Of a stretch of 64,000 nucleotides of DNA, positions 18,201 to 25,664 are shown one piece after another. Location of the stretch: positions 4,216 through 68,215 of the forward strand of contig JAVBOA010000021.1 of the NCBI GenBank assembly GCA_031551135.1. Direction: 5' to 3'. The notes under the pieces are model-generated. The model did not search any database. It was not told the DNA's origin and saw nothing but the letters and a program-made list of their open reading frames with translations. Within the stretch, counting starts at the first letter, position 1. Every line of letters starts with the position of its first letter. This DNA comes from JAITVM01 sp031551135. Its GTDB lineage: Bacteria > Bacillota > Clostridia > Lachnospirales > JAITVM01. The position numbers and the translations under genes were made by a program.

Positions 18201-18470
18201 TTGGGGCTGAATGATTATGAAAAAGCTCTGGAATATTTTAATTTGGCAATTGAGAGGGCGCAAACATACGAGCTTTGCTTTTCTCAAAAATGCGATAGGG
18301 CTTATTTTGGAATCGGCAATTTATATAAAAAGCAAGGCGATATACAAAAAGCTCTTGAACATTATGACAGGGCATATGAAATTAAAGCCGAAGAAGAATT
18401 CCTTATTGAGAAGAATGAATTATTAAATCCAAAAAAGAAATCGTTTTTTAGTTTTTTTAAAAAGAAGTAA
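15282..18470 (+). CDS. J-domain protein with very long TPR array
   Basis: A 1062-aa protein. Residues 1-60 form a divergent J domain: WNILGIEPTDDKEKIKKAY, then YHPEEDPEGFRKLRDSYENAL. The HPD tripeptide that stimulates Hsp70 ATPase is HPE here. From about residue 200 to 1040 the sequence is an almost continuous series of TPR-like repeats (for example YDEAIKTFEEVIRIDPQTTFGYLNIA), with many Tyr and Glu. The C-terminus is a basic patch (KKSFFSFFKKK). It would recruit the upstream HscC-like chaperone to clients bound by the repeats. AGAGGGG precedes the ATG. No membrane segment is seen. Confidence 0.85.
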   Translation: MEFWNILGIEPTDDKEKIKKAYIEKLNIYHPEEDPEGFRKLRDSYENALKYNSEAKKEQSETDIFMDEVRALYSNFYKRIDKNNWYELLSRDICENIDTEFDICKAIFNFLARYYYLPHEIFKFIADKFLWEEREDELKQSFNPNMIDYMMNRSRYNDNIDYYMFEGAEDADYDGFISLFFEIDNLMYDRKLDNLEESFQKLNSLEIYNPDARILEARFNVYKLRVDNAQKIIDELMEKYDKNESVFFAAANVAVENKEFDKALEYFDKAAEIRGNTEGMNVHYGDCYFGKGDYVKAKEYYRNHLLAYQHNAYAREKFYYTNQKLIEYYEEKIKTDDSQEVIYQLAAAYFNCNDYEKSLEIFKKYNPPEDKIDRYFEFLVDLHTQLQNLDEALKASEDWEMVNPDNKNLLMQKAYILYRLKRYDELTAVYEKGMKMFPEEPSFYHTKALKYFDLNELENSAEVIHEGLKHAKNFLAFYSMLADIEFKFGHYSEALDNARIALNIYPYLVDMYNIQSKIYYDVADYDSVISVANTVEGFNYFHEEIALNKVMALNKIDETEKAKEMILRLLEKDQNNAVYLCEYSKVLSNEKNYEGALLQINKALEIEPKNIYNIMTKAKYLKYLERYSESIDLFRSVQKEESNYRLYAYNEEGLVYLKQDKYDEAIKTFEEVIRIDPQTTFGYLNIADCYYYMKNYEKAIEYYEKQLEFTEEGHIYTSLGLSYSYSNNTEKEREYYQKSIEVDPDYAYAYNNMGYLSYLERRYDEAIEFYNTAIEKNKYILSAHRYLGYSYRAKRDFEKAIEIYNEALNVFTEGRDRRLVIEDKAYVYFFTDRFNESIAVFKKALDENLESGYIYDMIGTAYYNLRDYKNALKYFNDGLKKFENYEDLSISMGDYYFKIERDFKKALEYYLKATSSDNKDYRHLLKLAVCQEKLASKKAESNYKLALELLEETFKKEDEPERACYYVAYGNIYLGLNDYEKALEYFNLAIERAQTYELCFSQKCDRAYFGIGNLYKKQGDIQKALEHYDRAYEIKAEEEFLIEKNELLNPKKKSFFSFFKKK

Positions 18471-18537
18471 ATTGACTTGCTAAAATTTTGAGAAGATTAT
18501 ATAATGTCTGTAGCTTTTTTTGATTTAAAAAGCAAAA

Positions 18538-18887
18538 CATTATAAAAGTAAATCAGACAGTCGCGTATATGAAAATATATGAGGAAAGTCCGGGCTCCAT
18601 AGGGCAGGGTGCTGGATAATACCCAGTGGAGGCGACTCTAAGGACAGTGCAACAGAAATAAACCGCCGAAATTTTTTCGGTAAGGATGGAAAGGTAAGGT
18701 AAGAGCTTACCGGCTTTTTGGCGACAAAAAGCGCTATGTAAACCCCACCCGGTGCAAGACCGAGCTAAACCGTTTTTAGGCTGCCCGCCGAGGTTTGAAC
18801 GGGTCGCGTGAGTTTTTTGGTAACAAAAAACCTAGATAGATGATTGTCAAATACAGAACCCGGCTTAAAAATTTGCTTTTATAATGT
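18538..18887 (+). ncRNA. rnpB: RNase P RNA
   Basis: The catalytic RNA that trims the 5' leader of pre-tRNAs. Conserved blocks are GAGGAAAGTCCGGGCTCC near 18581, ACAGTGCAACAGAAA near 18644, GTAAACCCCACCCGGTGCAA near 18737, TAGATAGATGATTGTC near 18833 and ACAGAACCCGGCTTA near 18853. The ends pair as helix P1 (CATTATAAAAG with CTTTTATAATG), which sets the boundaries. It lies between the TPR gene and the convergent perR-like gene. Confidence 0.95.
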
Positions 18888-18907
18888 TTTTTAATAAGAA
18901 AAAATAA

Positions 18908-18937
18908 CCACCTTTTTGGATAAAGGTGGACATTTTT
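18908..18937 (+). terminator. Terminator of rnpB
   Basis: CCACCTTT (18908-18915) pairs with AAAGGTGG (18922-18929), followed by ACATTTTT. Confidence 0.75.
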
Positions 18938-18963
18938 GAGAAAATATATGATTTTTATAAATT

Positions 18964-19395
18964 TTAAGAGCATTGTTCGTTATCATCAATGCAGGATTTA
19001 CAGATTCCGTAAAAAAATACTTGCTCATAATCAACAGTAAAATTTTCGATTTCTTTTATTTCTTTCTTAATTTCGTTTATTGCGGGCAATGCAGGCAAAT
19101 CAAAAACTTCTTTACAAGACTTGCAGATTAAATGTATATGAAAATTACATTTCGCATCATAACGAAAACTATCTTCTCCGACGTTAAGCTCTTGAATAAG
19201 ATTCGATTTTTTTAGAGAATCTAAGGTTTTATAAACCGTCGCCAAGCTCATGGAAGGATGTATTTCGACCAGCTCTTTATAAATAGACTCTGCGGTGGGA
19301 TGATTGTCTGCGTTATATAAAAGATTGAAAATGGCTAATCTCTGCGGAGTAAGTTTTAAATTTTTTTCTTTAAGCATTCTAGAAATATTTTGCAT
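18964..19395 (-). CDS. perR: Fur-family regulator, PerR type
   Basis: A 143-aa metal-dependent repressor of peroxide-stress genes. The winged helix (LTPQRLAIFNLLY, MSLATVYKTLDSL) is followed by the metal domain. The residues aligning with the PerR Fe/Mn site are all present: His32, Asp80, His86, His88 and Asp99. The Asp at the position of PerR Asp104 distinguishes it from Fur-type sites. Two CxxC pairs (Cys91/94 and Cys132/135) would hold the structural zinc. GGAGG precedes the ATG. An A/T palindrome upstream may be its own operator. Confidence 0.85.
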   Translation of the reverse strand: MQNISRMLKEKNLKLTPQRLAIFNLLYNADNHPTAESIYKELVEIHPSMSLATVYKTLDSLKKSNLIQELNVGEDSFRYDAKCNFHIHLICKSCKEVFDLPALPAINEIKKEIKEIENFTVDYEQVFFYGICKSCIDDNEQCS

Positions 19396-19420
19396 AATAA
19401 CACCTCCGTATTAATAACTA

Positions 19421-19434
19421 TTATTAAATAATAA
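19421..19434. promoter_or_regulatory. Possible PerR-box-like palindrome
   Basis: TTATTA-AA-TAATAA lies 26 bp upstream of the perR-like start. It resembles the A/T-rich Fur/PerR operator class, but similar strings arise by chance in this base composition. Confidence 0.3.
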
Positions 19435-19500
19435 TATATTTTATTAAATAAGTCAATCTTTTTGTTTTAATTATAAAAATACAGATATCTGAGGGAAAAT

Positions 19501-19986
19501 ATGAATATTGTTTTACTGGAACCGGAAATTCCGATGAACACAGGGAATATTGGAAGAACCTGCGTAGCGACGAATACATCCTTACATTTGATAGAGCCTT
19601 TAGGTTTCTTTTTGGATGATAAATCGATAAGGCGTTCGGGTCTTGATTATTGGAAAGATTTAGATGTGCATCTATATAAAAATTACGAGGATTTTTTAGA
19701 GAAAAATAATTTTCCGAAAATTATTATGGCAACGACAAAGGCAAAAAAAATATATTCGGATTTCAATTTTTCTGAAAATGATTTTATTATGTTCGGAAAA
19801 GAGAGTAAAGGTATACCTGAAAATATTTTGAAAGAAAATTACGAAAATTGTATTAGAATACCGATGTTCGAAAAATATAGGTCATTAAATCTTGCAAATT
19901 CGGCGGCTATAGTTTTGTATGAAGCGCTGAGGCAAAATAGTTTTAAGGGTCTGGAGTTTTTCGGTGAGCTGCATAATAAAATTTAA
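19501..19986 (+). CDS. trmL: tRNA (cytidine/uridine-2'-O-)-methyltransferase TrmL
   Basis: A 161-aa SPOUT methyltransferase that 2'-O-methylates wobble position 34 of certain tRNA-Leu species. Family hallmarks are the N-terminal MNIVLLEPEIPMNTGNIGRT, RRSGLDYW, FGKESKGIPE and the knot-forming RIPMFEKYRSLNLANSAAIV. Length is standard. GAGGG precedes the ATG. It is convergent with the EAL-domain gene, with a shared terminator between them. Confidence 0.95.
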   Translation: MNIVLLEPEIPMNTGNIGRTCVATNTSLHLIEPLGFFLDDKSIRRSGLDYWKDLDVHLYKNYEDFLEKNNFPKIIMATTKAKKIYSDFNFSENDFIMFGKESKGIPENILKENYENCIRIPMFEKYRSLNLANSAAIVLYEALRQNSFKGLEFFGELHNKI

Positions 19987-19989
19987 AAA

Positions 19990-20034
19990 CTAAAAAAGTC
20001 AAATGCGGAATTTCTCACAGATGACTTTTTTTAG
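19990..20034. terminator. Bidirectional terminator trmL / EAL gene
   Basis: CTAAAAAAGTCA (19990-20001) pairs with TGACTTTTTTTAG (20022-20034). The T-rich arm overlaps the last codons of the EAL-domain gene. Confidence 0.75.
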
Positions 20035-22058
20035 TTCGATTTCAACTTATAGATATAATTGTTTTCATAATCTTTTAAAGGAATCGGCTTGGAATAATAA
20101 TATCCTTGTACATAATCACAGCCTGAGACTTTTAGAAACTCGAATTGTTTTTCGGTTTCTACTCCTTCGCAAACCACTATTATGTCCAATTCTTTCGTCA
20201 TATTTATAATATGTTTAATTATCATCAGGCTTTTATTGCAAGAATCGCTTTCTTTTAAAAATCCCCGGTCGATTTTCAGAATATCGACAGGTAAATCTTT
20301 TAGGGTATTGAGCGAGGAAAATCCGCTTCCGAAATCATCCATATCTACCAAGAATCCCATATCTCTCAGAGAATACATGACAGACATAACATTTTCGGAA
20401 TCGCTCTCCAAAGATGATTCCGTTACCTCAATTTCGATATAATTCAGTGGAAATCTAAAACTCTTTATTAATTTGCCTACTTTTTCCAAATAATATGGAG
20501 AAGTAATAGTCACTTTCGATTGATTTACTGAAATCGGCAATATATCGAGTCCTGAATTAAAATGCTCCTGCTGAATTTTTAAAACAGTTTCTAATACATA
20601 TAAGTCAAGATCAGATATAAATCCATTTTTTTCAAAAAGAGAAATAAATTTATCCGGAGTTATAAATCCAAGGTCTTTTGAATTCCAGCGGACTAAAGCT
20701 TCACCGCCGCTGCAAAGTCCGGAATCAAGACTGCATTTAGGTTGTATATATAAAATAAATTCGTCATTATGTAAAGCGCTGTGCATATTTTCTTCAATCA
20801 ATTTTTTATATTCCATCTTTTTCTGAATTGAATTATCAATAGTAATATTGTCATTAAATTTTGATTGCTCTTTTGCTAATTTTAGGGCAAGCATGGCTTG
20901 GTCGTACATATACCATACAGATTCATTTTTGTTCTTAATCGGATAAATTCCAAATTTAAACAAAACCTGCCCTTTGTAATTATAACCAAGATTTTTTTCG
21001 ATAGATTTATATAGAGCTATTTTGATGCTTTCCAGATCATTCTCTGAGTCCTTTAATACAAAAGCAAATATATCGCCATATGTACGGATTGCATTTCCAA
21101 AGGCTTCTTTAAGGGCATCACTGATAGAAACCAGCAATAAGTTTCCTTTTTTAAAGCCATAGTTCATGTTGAACCTTTGAAACGAAACAATATCAAGACA
21201 AATAAACGAATAATTGTCATTTTGATTTTTAATTATATTTTTAAAATCCGTGTCTAAAAACGAAATATTATTTAACCCTGTCAATGAATCTTTTTTATTA
21301 ATTTCTTTAATCTCATTTTTTCTTTTTTTAGTCTGAAAAATTTCGTTGAACAGACAAAATATATAGATGGCAAAAGTTACTATAAATGCAATCATAAAAG
21401 CGTAAATACTTTCAAGAGAATAGAAATTATCTGATAACGACGGTTTTATAAAAGCCATTATATGAAAGTTTTTATCACTCAGCTCTACAGAAACAATATT
21501 TTCGAAGTTTTGGCCAATAAAATGGTCATTTACCGATTTTGACGCAAATAACAATTGTTCGGAGTTTTCTAAATACAGGTCGGAATTGCCTGTATATTCA
21601 ACGGAATAATTTTCAGGCATTGTGATATCTTTTGTTATAAATTTTATGTAGTCGTCTTTTTTCATTATGTTTATTAAAAAATAATTTCCATTTATAGGAA
21701 CAATGGTTATTTTTTTTGCATCATCATTCAAAACAGAATCAAAAATATAATAGCCATCTGATAAAATGTGATTTTGCATTTCTTGAGGAAAAATTATTTC
21801 TTTATAAAAATTATTCGTATTGATTATTTTTCCAGTTTTATCAACCACAAAGAAATTGTTTTCCAAGAGCGATGCTTGTTCAAAATAGCTCTGCTCGGGT
21901 TCTGGAAATTTAGCCAATTCTTTGCTTTTGGCTTGCAATTCCCTTATTTTATAATTTATGCTGTTATTTATTTTTTCGCGTGATGTATTTACCCAATAAT
22001 AAACAGAATTAAAATTGCTAAAATTATTTGGCAATTTATTTATCATATATATAAACAA
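20031..22058 (-). CDS. Membrane GGDEF-EAL protein, probable c-di-GMP phosphodiesterase (N-terminus out of frame)
   Basis: A 675-residue frame. An extracytoplasmic sensor region (about 1-210) is followed by a membrane helix (FMIAFIVTFAIYIFCLF), a GGDEF domain (about 255-425) and an EAL domain (about 430-670). The GGDEF signature is degenerate (RTYGDIFAF), so cyclase activity is unlikely. The EAL motifs EALVRW, EVTES, DDFGSGFSSL and EGVETEKQ are intact, so c-di-GMP hydrolysis is likely. The frame has no ribosome site and no N-terminal membrane helix. That helix is encoded just upstream in another frame (22036-22122). One extra TA in the tract at 22046-22053 would fuse the two. Confidence 0.8.
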   Translation of the reverse strand: MFIYMINKLPNNFSNFNSVYYWVNTSREKINNSINYKIRELQAKSKELAKFPEPEQSYFEQASLLENNFFVVDKTGKIINTNNFYKEIIFPQEMQNHILSDGYYIFDSVLNDDAKKITIVPINGNYFLINIMKKDDYIKFITKDITMPENYSVEYTGNSDLYLENSEQLLFASKSVNDHFIGQNFENIVSVELSDKNFHIMAFIKPSLSDNFYSLESIYAFMIAFIVTFAIYIFCLFNEIFQTKKRKNEIKEINKKDSLTGLNNISFLDTDFKNIIKNQNDNYSFICLDIVSFQRFNMNYGFKKGNLLLVSISDALKEAFGNAIRTYGDIFAFVLKDSENDLESIKIALYKSIEKNLGYNYKGQVLFKFGIYPIKNKNESVWYMYDQAMLALKLAKEQSKFNDNITIDNSIQKKMEYKKLIEENMHSALHNDEFILYIQPKCSLDSGLCSGGEALVRWNSKDLGFITPDKFISLFEKNGFISDLDLYVLETVLKIQQEHFNSGLDILPISVNQSKVTITSPYYLEKVGKLIKSFRFPLNYIEIEVTESSLESDSENVMSVMYSLRDMGFLVDMDDFGSGFSSLNTLKDLPVDILKIDRGFLKESDSCNKSLMIIKHIINMTKELDIIVVCEGVETEKQFEFLKVSGCDYVQGYYYSKPIPLKDYENNYIYKLKSN

Positions 22059-22122
22059 ATAATGAACATACTAATAAAACCGCAAAAAATGAATAAAGCA
22101 ATTTTTTATTTTTTGAAATCAT
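22036..22122 (-). pseudogene. Out-of-frame N-terminal membrane helix of the GGDEF-EAL protein
   Basis: An ATG at 22122-22120 opens 28 codons encoding MISKNKK followed by LLYSFFAVLLVCSLFVYIY, a good membrane helix, then a TAA stop at 22038-22036. The downstream protein continues in the next frame. The (TA)4 tract at 22046-22053 lies exactly at the junction; (TA)5 would give a continuous 701-residue protein. A sequencing error, a true mutation or slip-strand phase variation are all possible. Confidence 0.7.
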
Positions 22123-22284
22123 AAGTCACATCCATTCAGGCCTTTTCGAAAATATGAAGCCGAAAAAAATTATATAATATAGCGGTTTGATTTTTTACCG
22201 ACTAAAATATTTATTTTTTCTTAAAAATAAAAATCATAAGGAATTTTATTATCTTTTGAAAGTAAGGAATTGTTTGTTGAACTG

Positions 22285-22396
22285 ATACTATTTTCATTTT
22301 GATAAGTAGAAAAAATTTTTCACAGCGGAGCGTTTCGCGCAATGTTTCTGGCGCGAAATGAAATATTTTTTTCTATCTTTATAATGAAAATAGTAT
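22285..22396 (+). repeat. Palindromic interspersed repeat, complete copy
   Basis: 112 bp. The termini and bulge are as in the other copies, but the inner stem is CGCGC-GCGCG with an AATGTTTCTG loop. It lies in the 548-bp gap between the divergent EAL-domain and chemoreceptor genes. The rest of the gap is A/T-rich; 22519-22560 holds a weak hairpin resembling a decayed short derivative. Confidence 0.9.
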
Positions 22397-22606
22397 GATA
22401 AGTATATTTCGTCATTTTGCAGATTCTTCTTTATGATGAATGTTTATCCGATGTAATCGAATTTAACTCGAAAAATTCGGATAAATTTTCGTATTATGGA
22501 TAATATATCTAGTATAAGATTCTATTTACATTCTAAAAGATAGAAAAATGTAAGTAGTATTAATTAAATAAAGATACGAGTTTATGGCTAAATTTCGGAG
22601 GACAAT

Positions 22607-24790
22607 ATGGTTGGAAAAAAATTTTTTATTGCATATGCATCAATATTAATATTTTCTGCACTAATAGCTTTTTTAGGAATACGGATAGGCTTGAAGGATT
22701 CGGATATTAAATCATTTAATGAGAATTTTCAGATGATAAATCAAACAAAAATTATTTCAAGCGAATTATCGAAAGATATGTATTCGTATCTTTTATATAC
22801 ACCCGAAAAAGAAGGATATTTTAATGAAATAAAAAAAATAAAGACGGAAATAGATGAAAAGTTTACACTGTTGCTTCAGAACTTAGATAAGCTTAAAATT
22901 ACTTATCCAAAATATGAGGACAAAATTTCGACTTTATTGCTGCAATTAGAAAAATACAAAAAATCAGTCGAAAATTTATATAATTTTATGCTTCTGAAAG
23001 AGAGAGAATTTTATGCGAATGATATTTTGACTAATAATGAAATATTGGAAGTAAATACAAATAATTTATTAGATGAAATTTATAATAACGCAATTTCTGA
23101 ATTAACGAATTTCCAAGTGAAAGAGAAAAAAGAGCAAGAAGAATCGATTGCTCAAATGATAATAATAATGACTTTTTTGATTTTATCTTTATTTTATTTA
23201 TTTAAACTATATAAATCGGAATACAAAAAGCCCGTTAAAAAAATAAAAAAAATGCTGGATATGCTTTTAAACGGAGAATTTTCTTATATAAATATAAATC
23301 AAAACAACGAAATCGGTGAGCTTGCCGAAAGCCTGAATTTACTCAGCCAGAAAATTAACAATATGTTTTCTGATATAATATCTGTTTGCGAAAAAATAAA
23401 TTTAGAGGGGGATATCGATTGCAGAATTGATACGAAAAATATTTCCGGTATATATGAAAATTTATGTACATCGGTGAACAATTCGTTTGATTTGATTTTA
23501 AATGACACAAAAGAAATTTTAGCGGGCATGGACAGATTGGCAGAAGGAAATTTTGAATATGCCCTAAAGACAAATATAGGCAAAAAAAGAATTTACAATA
23601 TAAAATATGAAAACCTCAAATGCAATTTAGTTGAAATAAGAAATTCAATTTTGCAGAGCCTAAGAGAGATATTAGTGGCAAATTTTGAGTATATTTCGAA
23701 AGAGAAAATATTTAAAAACGGCTGGGGAGAGATAGAAAATAGTTTGTATGAAATAATTCTTTCAGGTAAAAATTTCAACGAAGAAATAACGAAATCCATG
23801 GAGGAATTTTCAAATGGTAATTTGGAAACCCGAATATGCGGAAATTTTAAATGCGGATATAGCCATATACAAAATGCAGCGAATAACGCCATGAATTCTG
23901 TAACCAGAAATATAGCCGAAATAAAATATTTAATCAACGGTTTATCATCGATAAGTGATAAAACGGATTTTTTAGATTTGAAAGAACTATTGCAGGATGT
24001 TAATGAGACAGTGAAACAAATTTTTGGATTCTCTAATAAATTCTCGGATATTATTTTTGATTATTCGGCGGGTGCATTGGACATCCAAATGGAATCATCT
24101 GCAAATACGGTACAAATTTTGAGCAGACTGAATGATGCAAGAGAGCAAATAAAAGAATTGACCGAAATTTCAATAAATCCAAATGAAGCAATTTATGCGG
24201 TTGAGCAGATAAGAAAATTTGTGAAAATCGGAATTTATGAAATTTATTCGGTAAAAGAATCTATAGATAAAATAAGTAAACATACAGTAGGTATTTCGGA
24301 TTTATTGAACAATATTGAAGATATTTCAAATCAAACAAGCCTTTTGGCACTGAATTCGTCGGTAGAGGCGGCGAGGGCAGGGGAAAAAGGCAAACCGTTT
24401 GTGATATTGGCCGAAGAAATAGAAAGTTTAGCATTAAAAACAAAGAAATCTCTTTCTGAGATAGAAAATATTATATTTGATTCAGTCCAAATTTCCAGAA
24501 GCGGCGATGAAATTGCAGAACAAATTTTAATTATATTTAACGAAATCGCTAATCGTACAGAATTTTTTACGAACTATACAGGCGAGATTTCTGGAGTTTC
24601 CAATAAGATACAAAAAGAAAATAATTTAATTTTGAAAAATATCTGCGATATTATTATTTTATCTGAAAAAAACAAAACGCTGCTCAACAAAGGGAATGAA
24701 TATATTTCTTGGATAAACGAAGATTCTCTGACATATAAATCAGAAATTTTTAACTTTTTCAGAATCGGAGAAGAAGAAAAAATCGGATAA
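22607..24790 (+). CDS. Methyl-accepting chemotaxis-like transducer
   Basis: A 727-aa protein. The first membrane helix is at about residues 5-27, a helical-bundle sensor domain spans about 30-180 and the second helix is IIIMTFLILSLFYLF. HAMP-like segments follow (KPVKKIKKMLDMLLNGEF, EIGELAESLNLLSQK), with repeats of HAMP character (LAEGNFEYAL, FSNGNLETRI). The C-terminal signalling hairpin is clear: IEDISNQTSLLALNSSVEAA, then RAGEKGKPFVILAEEIESLA. Such proteins control CheA kinases. No che or flagellar genes are in the window. The signalling domain is short on one side and the kinase-contact tip has SSVEAARAGE instead of the usual AAIEAARAGE. Confidence 0.85.
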   Translation: MVGKKFFIAYASILIFSALIAFLGIRIGLKDSDIKSFNENFQMINQTKIISSELSKDMYSYLLYTPEKEGYFNEIKKIKTEIDEKFTLLLQNLDKLKITYPKYEDKISTLLLQLEKYKKSVENLYNFMLLKEREFYANDILTNNEILEVNTNNLLDEIYNNAISELTNFQVKEKKEQEESIAQMIIIMTFLILSLFYLFKLYKSEYKKPVKKIKKMLDMLLNGEFSYININQNNEIGELAESLNLLSQKINNMFSDIISVCEKINLEGDIDCRIDTKNISGIYENLCTSVNNSFDLILNDTKEILAGMDRLAEGNFEYALKTNIGKKRIYNIKYENLKCNLVEIRNSILQSLREILVANFEYISKEKIFKNGWGEIENSLYEIILSGKNFNEEITKSMEEFSNGNLETRICGNFKCGYSHIQNAANNAMNSVTRNIAEIKYLINGLSSISDKTDFLDLKELLQDVNETVKQIFGFSNKFSDIIFDYSAGALDIQMESSANTVQILSRLNDAREQIKELTEISINPNEAIYAVEQIRKFVKIGIYEIYSVKESIDKISKHTVGISDLLNNIEDISNQTSLLALNSSVEAARAGEKGKPFVILAEEIESLALKTKKSLSEIENIIFDSVQISRSGDEIAEQILIIFNEIANRTEFFTNYTGEISGVSNKIQKENNLILKNICDIIILSEKNKTLLNKGNEYISWINEDSLTYKSEIFNFFRIGEEEKIG

Positions 24791-24809
24791 ATCAGGAAGA
24801 AAAAATTAA

Positions 24810-24868
24810 CCAGAAGCGGAATACTATTTCTATCCTTTAGGACGGAAATGGTACAAGCCGTTTCTGGT
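24810..24868. terminator. Interrupted terminator-like inverted repeat
   Basis: ACCAGAAGCGG (24810-24820) and CCGTTTCTGGT (24858-24868) pair with one mismatch. A short palindromic-repeat derivative occupies the loop. It lies between the convergent chemoreceptor and DeoR genes. Confidence 0.55.
24821..24854. repeat. Short derivative of the palindromic repeat inside a terminator loop
   Basis: ATACTATTTCTATCC, then GGACGGAAATGGTAC. The ends have drifted slightly (GTAC for GTAT). Confidence 0.55.
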
Positions 24869-24896
24869 ATTACAAAACAGATTTTTATAAATAATT

Positions 24897-25664
24897 TTAG
24901 ATGATGGTGATTTTAAGATTAGATAAATAGTTCTTGAAATCATCCGGCAATTCATTATCAATAATACAAGCGTCCATATCATCTATATCGAACATCTTAA
25001 AAATAGCCGTTTTGCCTATTTTACTGGAATCGCAAACAAGATAAGATTTATTGGCCGCAAGAAAAAGCGCGCGGTTACTGTCTATTTCTTCCAAAATAGG
25101 ATGGCAAATACCTTTGCTTAAACTAACAGCAGAGGAGCCAACAAAATATTTGTCAATACTAAACGATTTTAGATACTCGATAGAACCGGGCCCGATGACA
25201 GTTCCGGACTTATTGCGTACTTTTCCGCCGGGAAGATAAACATCGATTCCGTCAATCAATGCGGCTTTGGCGGCAATATTAACATTGATAGTAACAATGT
25301 TGAGCGGCAATTTGTCTCTGATAAAATCAAGAATATATTCCACGGTGCTTCCTGAATTTAGGGCGATTGTCTCGCCAGGATTTATCAAAGCTGCCGCCTT
25401 TTTGGCGATTATTATTTTTTCTTCGGAATTTTTACTACGCTTTGCGGAAAACGCCATTTCTTTTACGTCGGTATCATTAAATCCGCTGTTCAAACAAGCC
25501 CCGCCGTAAATCAACTCAATATTGTATTGCGAAGCAAGAGATTTTAAATCACGCCGAATTGTTTCTTCATGCACTTGAAATTTCTTGCTCAGTTCAGAAA
25601 CTTTTACAGAACCTTTTTTATATATCCTATCTAAAATAAATTTCTGTCTTTCAACGCTTAACAT
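24897..25664 (-). CDS. DeoR-family regulator of the glycerol operon
   Basis: A 255-aa repressor. The N-terminal HTH is typical (MLSVERQKFILDRIYKKGSV, VSELSKKFQVHEETIRRDLKSL). The C-terminal sugar-phosphate sensor domain shows ALNSGSTVEYILDFI, VTINVNIAAKAAL and LPGGKVRNKSGTVIGP, then KYFVGSSAVSLSKGI and LVCDSSKIGKTA. GlpR-type members respond to glycerol 3-phosphate. It is the last gene of the glp operon and overlaps the preceding gene by 7 bp. I infer that it acts on the large inverted repeat upstream of glpK. Confidence 0.88.
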   Translation of the reverse strand: MLSVERQKFILDRIYKKGSVKVSELSKKFQVHEETIRRDLKSLASQYNIELIYGGACLNSGFNDTDVKEMAFSAKRSKNSEEKIIIAKKAAALINPGETIALNSGSTVEYILDFIRDKLPLNIVTINVNIAAKAALIDGIDVYLPGGKVRNKSGTVIGPGSIEYLKSFSIDKYFVGSSAVSLSKGICHPILEEIDSNRALFLAANKSYLVCDSSKIGKTAIFKMFDIDDMDACIIDNELPDDFKNYLSNLKITII

